NCBI GenBank assembly: GCA_963691835.1 | Contig: OY829383.1 | Span: 1,178,001-1,242,000 of the forward strand | Reading direction: 5' to 3' | DNA length: 64,000 nt | Source: G963691835 sp963691835 | GTDB lineage: Bacteria > Pseudomonadota > Alphaproteobacteria > Thalassobaculales > Thalassobaculaceae | Shown: positions 8,390-17,185 of the stretch, in pieces | Numbering within the stretch: position 1 is the stretch's first letter | Layout of the letters: each line of letters opens with the position of its first letter | Translations under genes and position numbers: made by a program | The notes under the pieces: model-generated | The model's input: only the letters and a program-made list of their open reading frames with translations | Told to the model about the DNA's origin: nothing | Databases searched by the model: none

Positions 8390-9097
8390 ATGATGAAACC
8401 CTCTCCGAAACTCACCTGTCTTAAGGACCTCCGGCACCGGATCCTGACGATGGACATCGCGCCGGGTGCCGACCTTGACGAGGTGGCCCTGTCCGATCGG
8501 TACGCGGTGTCCCGAACGCCGCTGCGGGAGGTCCTCCAGCGCCTGGCGGGCGAGGGATACGTGGTTTTGCTGGAGAACCGGGGGGCGAAAGTTGCGTCCA
8601 TGGATCTTGGAACCATGCGGACATTCTTCCAGACCGCACCGCTGATCTATTCAAGCATGGCCCGACTTGCCGCGGAGAACCGGACCGTTCAGCAACTTGG
8701 TGAACTGAAGTCCGTCCAAGCGGAGTTTACGGATGCGGTCTCGGCATCCGACCCGACCACGATGGCCATGCGGAACCACCGCTTTCACGAGTTGATCGGG
8801 GAGATGGCAGACAATGCCTACTTGGTCCCAAGTCTCAGCCGCCTGCTGATCGATCACACGCGCCTGGGACAGGTCTTCTATCGCCCGAAGGCACCGGCCG
8901 AGAGCATGGCCGTCCAAAAGGCCTGCCAACAGCACGACGCCATGATCGCGGCGATCGAGGATGGAGATTCGGATGCCGTCGTCGACATCACCCTCCAACA
9001 CTGGGATCTGAGCCGGGACCGCATGGAACGGTTCGTCCGGCCGGATCCGTTACCGCTCGATGTTGCCGACCTCAGGGAGAGAACACATGCAGTTTGA
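8390..9097 (+). CDS. GntR-family (FCD) transcriptional regulator
   Basis: 235 residues from ATG 8390. N-terminal winged HTH (LKDLRHRILTMDIAPGADLDEVALSDRYAVSR split over about residues 9-40) followed by TPLREVLQRLAGEGYV is a classic GntR DNA-binding domain. The C-terminal all-helical FCD ligand-binding domain carries Asp/His metal-type positions (NHRFHELIG, LIDHTRLGQ, QHDAMIAAIEDGD). A GTG start at 8333 would add 19 non-homologous residues that cover the putative operator, so it is disfavoured. It overlaps the aldolase gene by 11 bp and is the first gene of a six-gene operon that it very likely controls, with a pathway carboxylate as effector. Confidence 0.9.
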   Translation: MMKPSPKLTCLKDLRHRILTMDIAPGADLDEVALSDRYAVSRTPLREVLQRLAGEGYVVLLENRGAKVASMDLGTMRTFFQTAPLIYSSMARLAAENRTVQQLGELKSVQAEFTDAVSASDPTTMAMRNHRFHELIGEMADNAYLVPSLSRLLIDHTRLGQVFYRPKAPAESMAVQKACQQHDAMIAAIEDGDSDAVVDITLQHWDLSRDRMERFVRPDPLPLDVADLRERTHAV

Positions 9098-10007
9098 AGG
9101 GATCTATACGCCCGTGGTCACACCCTACACGGCGGAACATGAGATCGAGACCACAAAGTTCGCTGAGGTGCTGGAGTTTCTGATCGGCGCCGGCGTCAAC
9201 GGTCTCGTCATCGCGGGCACCACGGGTGAGTACTATGTGCAATCCCCGGAAGAGCGTTTCGACCTCATGAAGCGCGCGGTCGATGTGGTCGCCGGCCGGC
9301 TTCCCGTCATTGTCGGCACGGGTGCGATGCGCACGGACGACAGCGTGATGTATGCCAAAGCCGCGAAAGAGGCTGGTGCGGACGCGATCCTGGTGACCAC
9401 TCCACCCTATGCCTACCCAACCGGCCGCGAGATCGCGCTGCATGCGCTGGCAATCGACCGGGCGGCGAACCTGCCGGTCATGCTCTATAACTACCCCGGC
9501 CGGATGAGCGTCAACATGGACGAGGAGTGCCTCGACCGCCTCGGACGCTCCCCCAACTTCTGCGCGATCAAGGAAAGCTCAGGCGACCCGAACCGGCTGC
9601 ACATGCTGGCGCGGGACTATCCGCATATCGGCCTGTCATGCGGCATGGACGATCAGGCGTTGGAGTTCTTCGCCTGGGGCGCCCGCAGTTGGACCTGCGC
9701 TGGATCGAACTTCGCACCGGAGGCGCATATCGCGCTCTACCGGGCGTGCGTGCTGGAAGGCGATTTCAACAAGGGCCGCCGGATCATGATGGCCATGCTG
9801 CCATTGCTCCGCGTGCTGGAGCAGGGCGGAAAGTTCGTCCAATGCATCAAGCACGGGATGAGCTTCCGAGGCATCGACGCTGGCCCGCCCCGGCGGCCGC
9901 TCCTGCCGCTGAACAAGGATGAGAAGCGGGAACTCGCCGAGGTCGTCCGCACCATGAACACCACCATCGACGCCATCGAGCGCGAAGATAATCGGAAAGT
10001 CGCCTGA
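9087..10007 (+). CDS. DapA-family class I aldolase/lyase
   Basis: A 306-residue member of the dihydrodipicolinate synthase / N-acetylneuraminate lyase family (class I, Schiff base). Lys162 in CAIKESSGD is the Schiff-base lysine, Tyr134 in MLYNYPGR the proton relay, and GTTGEYY (about 44-50) the carboxylate-binding loop. Such enzymes make or split 2-keto acids. ATG 9087 follows GGGAGA and overlaps the regulator's end; its TGA shares a base with the next ATG. A dedicated lysine-pathway DapA is unlikely in this catabolic operon. A keto-deoxy sugar acid or hydroxyproline-type substrate is possible; not decidable here. Confidence 0.88.
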   Translation: MQFEGIYTPVVTPYTAEHEIETTKFAEVLEFLIGAGVNGLVIAGTTGEYYVQSPEERFDLMKRAVDVVAGRLPVIVGTGAMRTDDSVMYAKAAKEAGADAILVTTPPYAYPTGREIALHALAIDRAANLPVMLYNYPGRMSVNMDEECLDRLGRSPNFCAIKESSGDPNRLHMLARDYPHIGLSCGMDDQALEFFAWGARSWTCAGSNFAPEAHIALYRACVLEGDFNKGRRIMMAMLPLLRVLEQGGKFVQCIKHGMSFRGIDAGPPRRPLLPLNKDEKRELAEVVRTMNTTIDAIEREDNRKVA

Positions 10008-11494
10008 TGGAACTGCTGACCCGAGAGGAATACGCCGCCCTAGCCGTCGCCACAGACTGGCCGCGCGCCGCCTTCATGGACGGAAAGTACCAACGCGGCA
10101 ACGGCCCAGTCCTCAAGACCATCAATCCGGCAACCGGAGAACTGATCGCGGAGATCGCCGCCTGTAACGCCAAGGACGTGGATTTTGCTGTCTCCAAGGC
10201 GCGGGAGGCGTTTGATCAAGGGCACTGGTCCCGACTGCATCCATCCGCGCGCAAGGAAGTGCTGATCCGACTCGCCAAACTCATGACCCGGAACCGTCGG
10301 GAGCTGGCGGTGATCGAGAGCGTGGAGAGCGGCAAACCCATCCTCGACTGTGAGACCTTGGATGTGGCGGAGGCCATCAACACGATCAAATGGCACGCCG
10401 AGGCGGTGGACAAGATCTACGACCGCACCGCACCCGCCGGGGACGACGCGATTGCCATGATCGTGCGGGAGCCGATCGGTGTGGTCGGCTGTGTGCTGCC
10501 GTGGAACTTCCCGCTGCTGATGCTGGCCTGGAAGATCGGGCCGGCTCTCGCGGCTGGGTGCTCGGTCATCGTGAAGCCCGCAGAGCAGACCTCCATGACA
10601 GCCCTTCGGGTGGCGGAGTTGGCGTACGAGGCAGGGCTGCCGTCCGGTGTGCTCCAAGTGCTGCCGGGCGACGGGCCGACGGTAGGAGAGCCACTTGGAC
10701 TGCACCCGGATGTGGATCTCATCTCCTTCACCGGCTCGACGGAGACCGGGCGCCGGTTCCTGCGCTATTCGGCCGACTCGAACCTGAAGAAGGTGGTGCT
10801 GGAGTGTGGCGGCAAGAACCCCGCCATCGTTCTGGAAGACGCGGAACATCTGGACCTCGTGGCCGAGCATCTGGTCAACGCCGCTTTCTGGAACATGGGC
10901 GAAAACTGCTCCGCCGCCTCCCGCCTGATCGTCCACAAGGCCGTGAAGTCGGACCTGATGGACCACATTCTCGCAAGGCTCCGCGACTGGCGCACCGGTG
11001 ATCCGCTCGATCCCAAGAACCACTTGGGCGCCCTGGTCGACAAGGACCACGTCAAGAAAGTGAAGAGCTACTTGAAAAAGGGTGCCGTGGTCGGCGGCAA
11101 GGTCGACGGCCCCTACATCCCGCCGACGATCTACGAGGTGAAGCCGGATGAGAAACTGGCGACGGAAGAGATCTTTGGCCCGGTTCTGTCCGTGATCGAA
11201 GTGGCCTCGACCGAAGAGGCGATCGCGGTGGCAAACGACACCGACTACGGCCTGACCGCCAGCGTCTTCAGCGCCAACGGCAAACGTGCGATCCGCGCCG
11301 CCCGGGCGATCAAGGCGGGCACGGTAACGGTCAACTGCTATGGCGAGGGAGACATCACCACCCCCTTCGGCGGCTACAAGCAATCGGGCTTCGGCGGCCG
11401 CGACAACGGCCTCGATGCGCACGACCAGTATACGGAGATCAAGACCATCTGGGTCGACCTGTCCGACCCCGCTGCCGGAGATACCGTGGCATGA
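10007..11494 (+). CDS. NAD(P)-dependent aldehyde dehydrogenase
   Basis: A 495-residue ALDH superfamily enzyme oxidising an aldehyde to the acid. Catalytic Cys301 is in NMGENCSAASR and general base Glu266 in VLECGGKNP. The Rossmann-type FTGSTETGR (241-249) and the oxyanion-region PWNFPL (165-170) are intact. Overall resemblance is to gamma-glutamyl-aminobutyraldehyde/betaine-aldehyde dehydrogenases (PuuC-like), fitting an amine-derived aldehyde made by the FAD oxidoreductase encoded downstream. Start overlaps the aldolase stop by 1 base, and its stop overlaps the MttB-like start by 4, so translation is coupled. A 493-residue frame on the opposite strand is a codon-bias shadow. Confidence 0.93.
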   Translation: MELLTREEYAALAVATDWPRAAFMDGKYQRGNGPVLKTINPATGELIAEIAACNAKDVDFAVSKAREAFDQGHWSRLHPSARKEVLIRLAKLMTRNRRELAVIESVESGKPILDCETLDVAEAINTIKWHAEAVDKIYDRTAPAGDDAIAMIVREPIGVVGCVLPWNFPLLMLAWKIGPALAAGCSVIVKPAEQTSMTALRVAELAYEAGLPSGVLQVLPGDGPTVGEPLGLHPDVDLISFTGSTETGRRFLRYSADSNLKKVVLECGGKNPAIVLEDAEHLDLVAEHLVNAAFWNMGENCSAASRLIVHKAVKSDLMDHILARLRDWRTGDPLDPKNHLGALVDKDHVKKVKSYLKKGAVVGGKVDGPYIPPTIYEVKPDEKLATEEIFGPVLSVIEVASTEEAIAVANDTDYGLTASVFSANGKRAIRAARAIKAGTVTVNCYGEGDITTPFGGYKQSGFGGRDNGLDAHDQYTEIKTIWVDLSDPAAGDTVA

Positions 11495-13050
11495 GCGTCG
11501 CCCTGGAAGAGCGGAAATCAAGACGCGGCGGACGCGGCTCCCGCCGGGAGATCCGGACCGCCGTCTCCGACGACATGCTGCCCGCCCTAAAGCGGCGCCT
11601 GCCGTTGGTCGAGCCCATGGATGCCGACCAGATCGCCCGGATCGACGAGGCCTCGATGCGGATTCTGGAGGAGGTGGGCGTCGTCTTCCGCGATCCGGTC
11701 GCCATTGAGGATTGGAAGCAGGCTGGGGCCGAGATCCGCGACGATGACCGGGTGCACCTCGACCGGGGTCTCGTACGGGAACTCATTGCCTCGATCCCAG
11801 AGACATTCACCTACCACGCCCGCAATCCAGCGAAGTCGCTTCCGTTCGGCGCGGACCACTCGATGTTCGTGCCCATGACCGGCGCCCCCTATCTGCGGGA
11901 TCTGGAGGATGTGCGGCGCGGGCCAACACTGGAGGATCTGGCGAACTTCCACAAGCTGAGCCACATGCTGCCTGCGATCCACTCCTCGGCACACCACATC
12001 GTCGAGCCGATGGACCATGTGGTGAGCCACCGTCATCTCCGGATCACGTACTCGTCCATGAAGCACTCGGACAAAACGTTCATGGGGATGACAACCAGCC
12101 CCAAGAACGCCGAAGACGTGATGGAGATGTGCGCGCTGCTGTTCGGCGAGGACTATCTCGACACCCACCCGGTGGTCACCGGGAACTGCAATGGCAACAG
12201 CCCGCTCGTTTGGGATGAGGTGATGCTGGGGGCCATGCGCGCGTTCTGCCGCCGCAACCAGCCCGTCCTCTGCTCCCCCTTCGTGCTCGGTGGTGCGAAT
12301 ACCCCTGCCTCGACGGCCCCGGCCGTGGCCCAGTTGAACGCGGAGGCCTTGTCAGCGCTGGCCTATACCCAGGTCGTCCGTAAGGGATGTCCCGCGATCT
12401 ACGGCCACTATTTGTCGACCGTCTCCATGAGATCCGGCGCGCCCATGGCTGGCACGCCGGAGATCAGCCTGATGAACTTCATGATCGGGCAGATGGCGCG
12501 ATACTACGGCGTGCCGTGGCGGACCTCGAACACGCTGGGCGGGGCGAAGACCTTCGATGCCCAGGCCGGATACGAGAGTGCCATGACCCTGAACGCGGTC
12601 CTGATGGCGGGGGCAAACTACATCTGGCACTCCGCAGGCTGGAACGAGGCGGGCATGCATTGCTCCACCGCCAAGTTCGTCGTGGATGCGGAGATGTGCG
12701 CCATGGGCTACCGCATGGCAGAAGGCGTTCGCTGGGACGACTTCGAAGATGCCTTATCCGCCGTGCGGGACATTGGCCCGGGCGGCCATTACCTCGGCCA
12801 TCCCCATACCCAGGCGAACTTCCAGCGCGCCTTCTTCATGCCGGAGATGTTCGACAACAACTCCATCGAACAGTGGGCGGCCGAAGGGTCGGTGGAAATC
12901 ACCGAGCGCGCACTTCGGAAGGCCAAGGATCTCCTCGCCGCCTATGAGGAGCCGAAGCTGGACGAGGCACGGGACGAAGCCCTCCGGGACTACATCGCCC
13001 GACGGGAGCGAGAGATCCCGGCCGTCGACGCGCTGAACAACGAGTACTGA
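11491..13050 (+). CDS. Trimethylamine methyltransferase (MttB)-family protein, non-pyrrolysine
   Basis: 519 residues with MttB-superfamily features along most of the length: ILEEVGVVFRDP near residue 60, a family-typical GGANTPAS segment near 270, and NTLGGAKTFDAQAGYESAM near 350. Characterised members transfer a methyl group from a quaternary or tertiary amine to a corrinoid protein. No in-frame TAG is present, so no pyrrolysine. No MtbC/MttC-type corrinoid protein or RamA-type reactivase is encoded nearby, which is odd for a B12-dependent demethylase. The protein has a basic N-terminal tail of about 30 residues. Its place between ALDH and an amine-oxidase-type flavoprotein suggests a methylated amine or betaine substrate; the reaction is unproven. 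Confidence 0.85.
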   Translation: MSVALEERKSRRGGRGSRREIRTAVSDDMLPALKRRLPLVEPMDADQIARIDEASMRILEEVGVVFRDPVAIEDWKQAGAEIRDDDRVHLDRGLVRELIASIPETFTYHARNPAKSLPFGADHSMFVPMTGAPYLRDLEDVRRGPTLEDLANFHKLSHMLPAIHSSAHHIVEPMDHVVSHRHLRITYSSMKHSDKTFMGMTTSPKNAEDVMEMCALLFGEDYLDTHPVVTGNCNGNSPLVWDEVMLGAMRAFCRRNQPVLCSPFVLGGANTPASTAPAVAQLNAEALSALAYTQVVRKGCPAIYGHYLSTVSMRSGAPMAGTPEISLMNFMIGQMARYYGVPWRTSNTLGGAKTFDAQAGYESAMTLNAVLMAGANYIWHSAGWNEAGMHCSTAKFVVDAEMCAMGYRMAEGVRWDDFEDALSAVRDIGPGGHYLGHPHTQANFQRAFFMPEMFDNNSIEQWAAEGSVEITERALRKAKDLLAAYEEPKLDEARDEALRDYIARREREIPAVDALNNEY

Positions 13051-13054
13051 CGCC

Positions 13055-14392
13055 GTGAAACTGCTGCCGTCCCTACCCGGGAATCCCGGACCCGCCGCTT
13101 GGAACGAGATCCTGCCCGCTCAGGCAACAACGACACCGCTCGAGAACAAGACCACGACAGACTGGCTTGTCATCGGCGCCGGTTTCGCGGGCTTGGCCGC
13201 CGCCCGTCGTCTGAGTTTGTCCCAACCCGGCGACCGGATCACGGTCCTGGACGCGATCCGCGTCGGCGAGGGACCGGCCGGCCGGAACTCTGGCTTCATG
13301 ATCGACCTGCCGCACAACATCGCCTCCGACAACTACGCGGGTGCGATGGAGGCGGATAAGGCCCAGATCCGGGCCAATCGCGCGGCCATCGCCTTCGCTC
13401 TCGACGCGGCACAAGCCTACGGACTGTCGTCTGAAGCGATTGCCCAGATCGGCAAGATCAACGCCGCCGCCAGCCCGCGCGGCCTTGCCCACAACGCGGA
13501 CTTCGCCCGGCATCTTGAGGCGTTGGACGAGCCCTTCGAGATGTACGACGCCGAGAGCATGCGACGGATCACCGGCACGGACTACTACCACGGCGGCCTC
13601 TACACCCCCCATGCCGCCATGATCCAACCGGCTCTTTTCGTGCGGGGGGTTGCCGAGGGACTCAAATCGAACCGGGTGTCGATCCACGAGCAAAGCCCGG
13701 TTACCGCTCTCACACGGGAGGGTGATACCTGGGTGGCGACAACGCCCAAAGGTTCGATCAGCGCCCCTCGGGTGATCCTGGCCGTGAACGGGTTGATTGA
13801 GCAGTTCGGTTACTTCTCGCGCCGGTTGGTTCATGTGTTCACCTATGCGTCAATGACCAGGGCGCTGTCGGACGAAGAAGTACGGCGGCTGGGGGGCGAG
13901 GCCCGGTGGGCGGCAACCCCCGCCGACCCTTTGGGCACCACCGTGCGCCGGATTTCTGGGACGGGTGGCGACCGGATCGTCGTCCGCAACCGCTTCCACT
14001 ACGCCTCAGGCGCAACCGCACCCGCCGATTGGGAACGGGATGTCGCGAGGGATCACGACAAAGCCTTTGCCGCCCGGTTTCCTATGTTGGCGGGGGTCGA
14101 GATGGCATACCGGTGGGGCGGCAGGCTCTGCCTGTCCCGGAATGACGTCCCGGCCTTCGGCGAGATTGAGCCCGGCCTGTTCTCCGCCTGCTGCCAAAAC
14201 GGACTCGGCACGTCCCGGGGAACCCTGTCCGGCATCGCGGCGGCCGACCTTGCGACAGGGACGGAAAGCGATCTTGCCGCCTTTCAGTCCGCTAAGGCCG
14301 AGCCCTCCCGGCTGCCGCCGGAGCCGATTGCCTGGCTTGGCGCCACGGCCCGGATAAAATGGGGTGAGCGGGCGGCGGGCCCTGAGCTGTAA
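13055..14392 (+). CDS. DadA/PuuB-type FAD-dependent oxidoreductase
   Basis: A 445-residue FAD-dependent amine/amino-acid oxidoreductase with GTG start 4 bp after the MttB-like stop. The dinucleotide-binding motif WLVIGAGFAGLAAARRL lies at about residues 37-53, and VGEGPAGRNSGFMIDLPHN resembles gamma-glutamylputrescine oxidase (PuuB) and other DAO-family proteins. The C-terminal WGGRLCLSRNDVPAFGEIEPG and GLGTSRGT segments are the usual FAD contacts. It should oxidise a C-N bond to imine/aldehyde, feeding the aldehyde dehydrogenase in the same operon. The N-terminal 30 residues precede the Rossmann fold as in PuuB-like enzymes. Exact amine unknown. Confidence 0.88.
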   Translation: MKLLPSLPGNPGPAAWNEILPAQATTTPLENKTTTDWLVIGAGFAGLAAARRLSLSQPGDRITVLDAIRVGEGPAGRNSGFMIDLPHNIASDNYAGAMEADKAQIRANRAAIAFALDAAQAYGLSSEAIAQIGKINAAASPRGLAHNADFARHLEALDEPFEMYDAESMRRITGTDYYHGGLYTPHAAMIQPALFVRGVAEGLKSNRVSIHEQSPVTALTREGDTWVATTPKGSISAPRVILAVNGLIEQFGYFSRRLVHVFTYASMTRALSDEEVRRLGGEARWAATPADPLGTTVRRISGTGGDRIVVRNRFHYASGATAPADWERDVARDHDKAFAARFPMLAGVEMAYRWGGRLCLSRNDVPAFGEIEPGLFSACCQNGLGTSRGTLSGIAAADLATGTESDLAAFQSAKAEPSRLPPEPIAWLGATARIKWGERAAGPEL

Positions 14393-14404
14393 GGGAAAGC
14401 GCAG

Positions 14405-15370
14405 ATGAAGGCGCCGATTGTTGTCCTCCACACCGACAAGCCGAAGCCTGCTCATGACCTCCTGGCAACGGCGCATCCGGATCTTACGATCCGCACGTGC
14501 GACACCTATGACGGCCTGCCGAGCGTGCTCGCGGAAACTGGGGCCGAGGTCCTCTACTCCGTGCGCTTCGATGGCACGCCGCGCTACCCGCGCGACGCTG
14601 TCCTGTCGGCGCCGCATCTGGCGTGGGTCTCTGTTGGCGGGTCCGGAACGGACCATCTCGCCCCGTGGGACCCCGCGGCCCTAACCGTCACCAACGCCGC
14701 CGGGGTCGCGGCGGACATGATGGCGGAGTATGCGCTGGGTGCCGCCCTCCACTTCAGCCTCGGCCTGGACGCATTCCGCCAGGCACAGAACCGCCGGTCC
14801 TGGGTTGTCGGCCAGGTCAAGCCGATAGCCGGGCAGACCGTTCTGATCATCGGCCTTGGCAAGACGGGAGAGGCCGCGGCCGCGCGTTTCAAGGCGATGG
14901 GCCTCAAGACACTCGGCGTCCGGGCACGCCCGCGCGAGACGCCAAATGTTGATGCGGTTTACGGCATGGAAGATCTGCCGAGACTTTGGGCGCAGGCCGA
15001 CGTGATCGTGGTGTGCGTTCCGCTGACACCGGAGACACGCGGGATGGTCGGACGGCAGGCGTTCGGCGCGATGAAGGCATCGGCCGTCCTCGTCGACGTG
15101 TCCCGGGGCGGGGTCATCGACGAAGCGGCCCTCCTCTCGGCGCTTGAGAACGATGGCCTCCGGGGTGCTGCCTTGGATGTTTTCGCGGAAGAGCCGCTGC
15201 CCGCCGACCACCGGCTTTGGGCCTTCGAGAACGTGATCGTCACCCCCCATTGCTCGTCGGTCTATCCAGGTTGGGACCTGCGCTCGGTCGAGATGTTCTC
15301 GGACAATCTCAGCCGGTACCGCCGAGGCGACGCTCTGCAGAACATCGTGAATCCGGGGCGTGGATACTGA
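14405..15370 (+). CDS. D-2-hydroxyacid dehydrogenase
   Basis: A 321-residue NAD(P)-dependent D-isomer-specific 2-hydroxyacid dehydrogenase interconverting 2-keto and D-2-hydroxy acids. The nucleotide-binding motif is LIIGLGKTGEAAA (about 141-153). The catalytic Arg is in VDVSRGGVID, Glu in LDVFAEEPLP and His in VTPHCSS. It closes the six-gene operon 12 bp after the flavoprotein gene and is convergent with the AMDase-like gene (10 bp gap). Its presence with a DapA-type aldolase suggests that a 2-keto acid is an intermediate or product. Confidence 0.92.
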   Translation: MKAPIVVLHTDKPKPAHDLLATAHPDLTIRTCDTYDGLPSVLAETGAEVLYSVRFDGTPRYPRDAVLSAPHLAWVSVGGSGTDHLAPWDPAALTVTNAAGVAADMMAEYALGAALHFSLGLDAFRQAQNRRSWVVGQVKPIAGQTVLIIGLGKTGEAAAARFKAMGLKTLGVRARPRETPNVDAVYGMEDLPRLWAQADVIVVCVPLTPETRGMVGRQAFGAMKASAVLVDVSRGGVIDEAALLSALENDGLRGAALDVFAEEPLPADHRLWAFENVIVTPHCSSVYPGWDLRSVEMFSDNLSRYRRGDALQNIVNPGRGY

Positions 15371-15380
15371 TGATTACTTC

Positions 15381-16121
15381 CTAAAGAAGAGCGGACAAAC
15401 GCCCGGGCAGGCGACCGTTGAGCGGAAAATCCAAGGCCTTCGCAAGACAGAACATCATGGCCTGGTTCGAGGTGATCACCGGCTTCTCAAGATGCGCCTC
15501 GATCCGCGCAACCGCTTCCACGGACCGCATGTCCGTGCAGCTCAAAACGATCGCCTCTGCATCGGGTGCGTCGGCCTTCACCGCGAGGTCGAAGACCTCG
15601 TCCGGCTTCAGCTCACCTTGTCCGTAGTTTCCCAAAGCCCGTCCGATGTCGGCGCGTTTGACCGTCTCGATTCCGTTGGCACTGAGGAAGCCGACCGCCT
15701 GATCGTTGATCTCTCCGAGATAGGGCGATGAGAAGCCGACGCGTGTGACGCCCAGCGCCTGGATTGCGGCGACCAAGGCACCGGCGGCCGTGATGGACAG
15801 AGCACCGGAGCCGTCCTTGATCCGCTCAGCGAGATCCGCGTCGAAGCTGGGCCCATGGGTCAACGTCGCGGACGTACAGCCATAGAGGACAGCATGGGGC
15901 CGCACGCCCGCGATCATCCTGAGATCGTGGCTAATGTCAGAGGCACCCAAACCAGCCATCTGGTCAGCTCCCGGGATCTCGTCCACGTCGTAGCCGCCCA
16001 TGCGCTGGAAATGAAGCGTTACACCGGGCGGGCGCATCATCATCAGATCCGGCTCAAGATTGGTGTTGGTAAACGGGACAAGGACCCCAACGCGCGCCCG
16101 TCCCCTCTCCTCTGGCATCAT
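15381..16121 (-). CDS. AMDase / maleate isomerase-like protein of the Asp/Glu racemase superfamily
   Basis: 246 residues from ATG 16121 (the ATGATG pair at 16121/16118 overlaps the TGA of the upstream aminotransferase gene; the longer frame to 16175 only adds overlap). The N-terminal GVLVPFTNTNLEPDL, a first cysteine in YGCTSATLTHG and a second in VLSCTDMRS fit the arylmalonate decarboxylase / maleate cis-trans isomerase branch, which uses two active-site Cys. It could racemise or isomerise a product of the hydantoinase-like HyuA/HyuB genes of the same operon, as HyuE hydantoin racemases (same superfamily) do. Specific activity is not assignable. Confidence 0.82.
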   Translation of the reverse strand: MMPEERGRARVGVLVPFTNTNLEPDLMMMRPPGVTLHFQRMGGYDVDEIPGADQMAGLGASDISHDLRMIAGVRPHAVLYGCTSATLTHGPSFDADLAERIKDGSGALSITAAGALVAAIQALGVTRVGFSSPYLGEINDQAVGFLSANGIETVKRADIGRALGNYGQGELKPDEVFDLAVKADAPDAEAIVLSCTDMRSVEAVARIEAHLEKPVITSNQAMMFCLAKALDFPLNGRLPGRLSALL

Positions 16122-17185
16122 CGAAGGCCCCTTTCCAACGTGTCCAGCACCCGATCCATGACGGGCTCCTGACACATGGTCGCCCGAAGGCAGTCCGGCA
16201 GACCGTAGCCCCCCATACCCCGAAGCAGCAGCCCGTCCTCCCGAAGCGCCTGATCCGCCCGCCTCATCGTCTCCGGCCCGTCAAAACGGAGAAGGACGAA
16301 GTTCGTGTAGCTCTTTGGGATCGTGATGCTCATCTCCCGGCACGCATCCGCAAATCCGTCTCGAAGCGCCCCTGTCCGGTCGACCACGTCCCGCATGTAT
16401 GTCTGGTCCCGCATCGCGGCCGCGGCCATGGCCTGCGCGCACGTGGTCACGTTGTTTGGGTTAAGCAGCTTCCGCACCTCTCGCCCCACCGCAGGCGGGA
16501 ACACACCCCAGCCGACGCGTGCACCCGCCAAGCCGTAGGCCTTGGAGAAGGTTCGCAGCACCACCGTGTCCCCCCGTCCAACAAGATCGAAGACAGGTCT
16601 GGGATCGAAGGCCCCGTCGGCGAACTCGCCATACGCCTGATCGACCACCAAAAGCGTGTCCGGCGGCATATCGCGGCGCAGCCTCAGGATCTCCGAATTG
16701 GGGATCGCTGTGCCCGTCGGGTTTCCCGGGTTACAGACGAAGACGATCCGGGTATCGGCGGTGATCGCGGCGAGAATGGCGTCGATCGAGATGGTCAGAT
16801 CCGCCTCCGCCGAGCGTACGTAGTCAGCCGCCACCTGGGCTGAAGCGGACGCCACGAATGCATAGCCGTACTCGGTCCCGAGCACCCTGTCGCCGGGGCC
16901 GGCGAACGCCCGGATCAGGCATCCGATCAACTCCATCGACCCAGCTCCGCAGAGAATCGTCTCCGGATCGAGCCCATGCGTGACGGCAATGACAGCGCGG
17001 AGTTCTTTCCAGTCCGGATCGGGATAAAGGGCGGTCTCGGAAAGGGTCATTTGACCGGCGGCGAGCGCGGCGGGGCTGGGCGGAAACGCACTCTCGTTCT
17101 GAGCCAGCGAGACCGTTTCGGGAATGCCAAGGTCCGCAAGGCTGTAGGCAGCCATCGCCGCCACGTGCGGGCGCGGGCGGATCAT
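16118..17185 (-). CDS. HisC-like class I/II aminotransferase
   Basis: A 355-residue PLP-dependent aminotransferase of the histidinol-phosphate aminotransferase type. PLP-Lys215 is in RTFSKAYGLAGARVGWG, and VFVCNPGNPTGT (148-159) plus VVDQAYGEFAD (180-190) hold the usual Asn and Asp/Tyr cofactor contacts. No other his genes are close, and it overlaps hyuB by 4 bp and the AMDase-like gene by 4 bp, so it is probably a catabolic or promiscuous aromatic/imidazole amino acid aminotransferase rather than a biosynthetic HisC. Confidence 0.88.
   Translation of the reverse strand: MIRPRPHVAAMAAYSLADLGIPETVSLAQNESAFPPSPAALAAGQMTLSETALYPDPDWKELRAVIAVTHGLDPETILCGAGSMELIGCLIRAFAGPGDRVLGTEYGYAFVASASAQVAADYVRSAEADLTISIDAILAAITADTRIVFVCNPGNPTGTAIPNSEILRLRRDMPPDTLLVVDQAYGEFADGAFDPRPVFDLVGRGDTVVLRTFSKAYGLAGARVGWGVFPPAVGREVRKLLNPNNVTTCAQAMAAAAMRDQTYMRDVVDRTGALRDGFADACREMSITIPKSYTNFVLLRFDGPETMRRADQALREDGLLLRGMGGYGLPDCLRATMCQEPVMDRVLDTLERGLR

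Noticed and set aside
10040..11521. 493-codon open frame on the minus strand
   Set aside because: It is antisense to the aldehyde dehydrogenase, has no family resemblance, and is explained by codon bias in GC-rich DNA. The same applies to the long antisense frames at 3740-4942, 19530-20924 and 40202-41614.
11491..13050. Pyrrolysine-containing MttB, linked to the amber codon at 38072
   Set aside because: The MttB-like gene has no in-frame TAG and there is no pyl gene in view. The TAG at 38072 falls on a usual Trp position, so a point mutation explains it.
16118..17185. Biosynthetic histidinol-phosphate aminotransferase
   Set aside because: HisC-like in sequence, but locked by overlaps in a hyuA-hyuB operon with no other his gene, so the biosynthetic name was not given.
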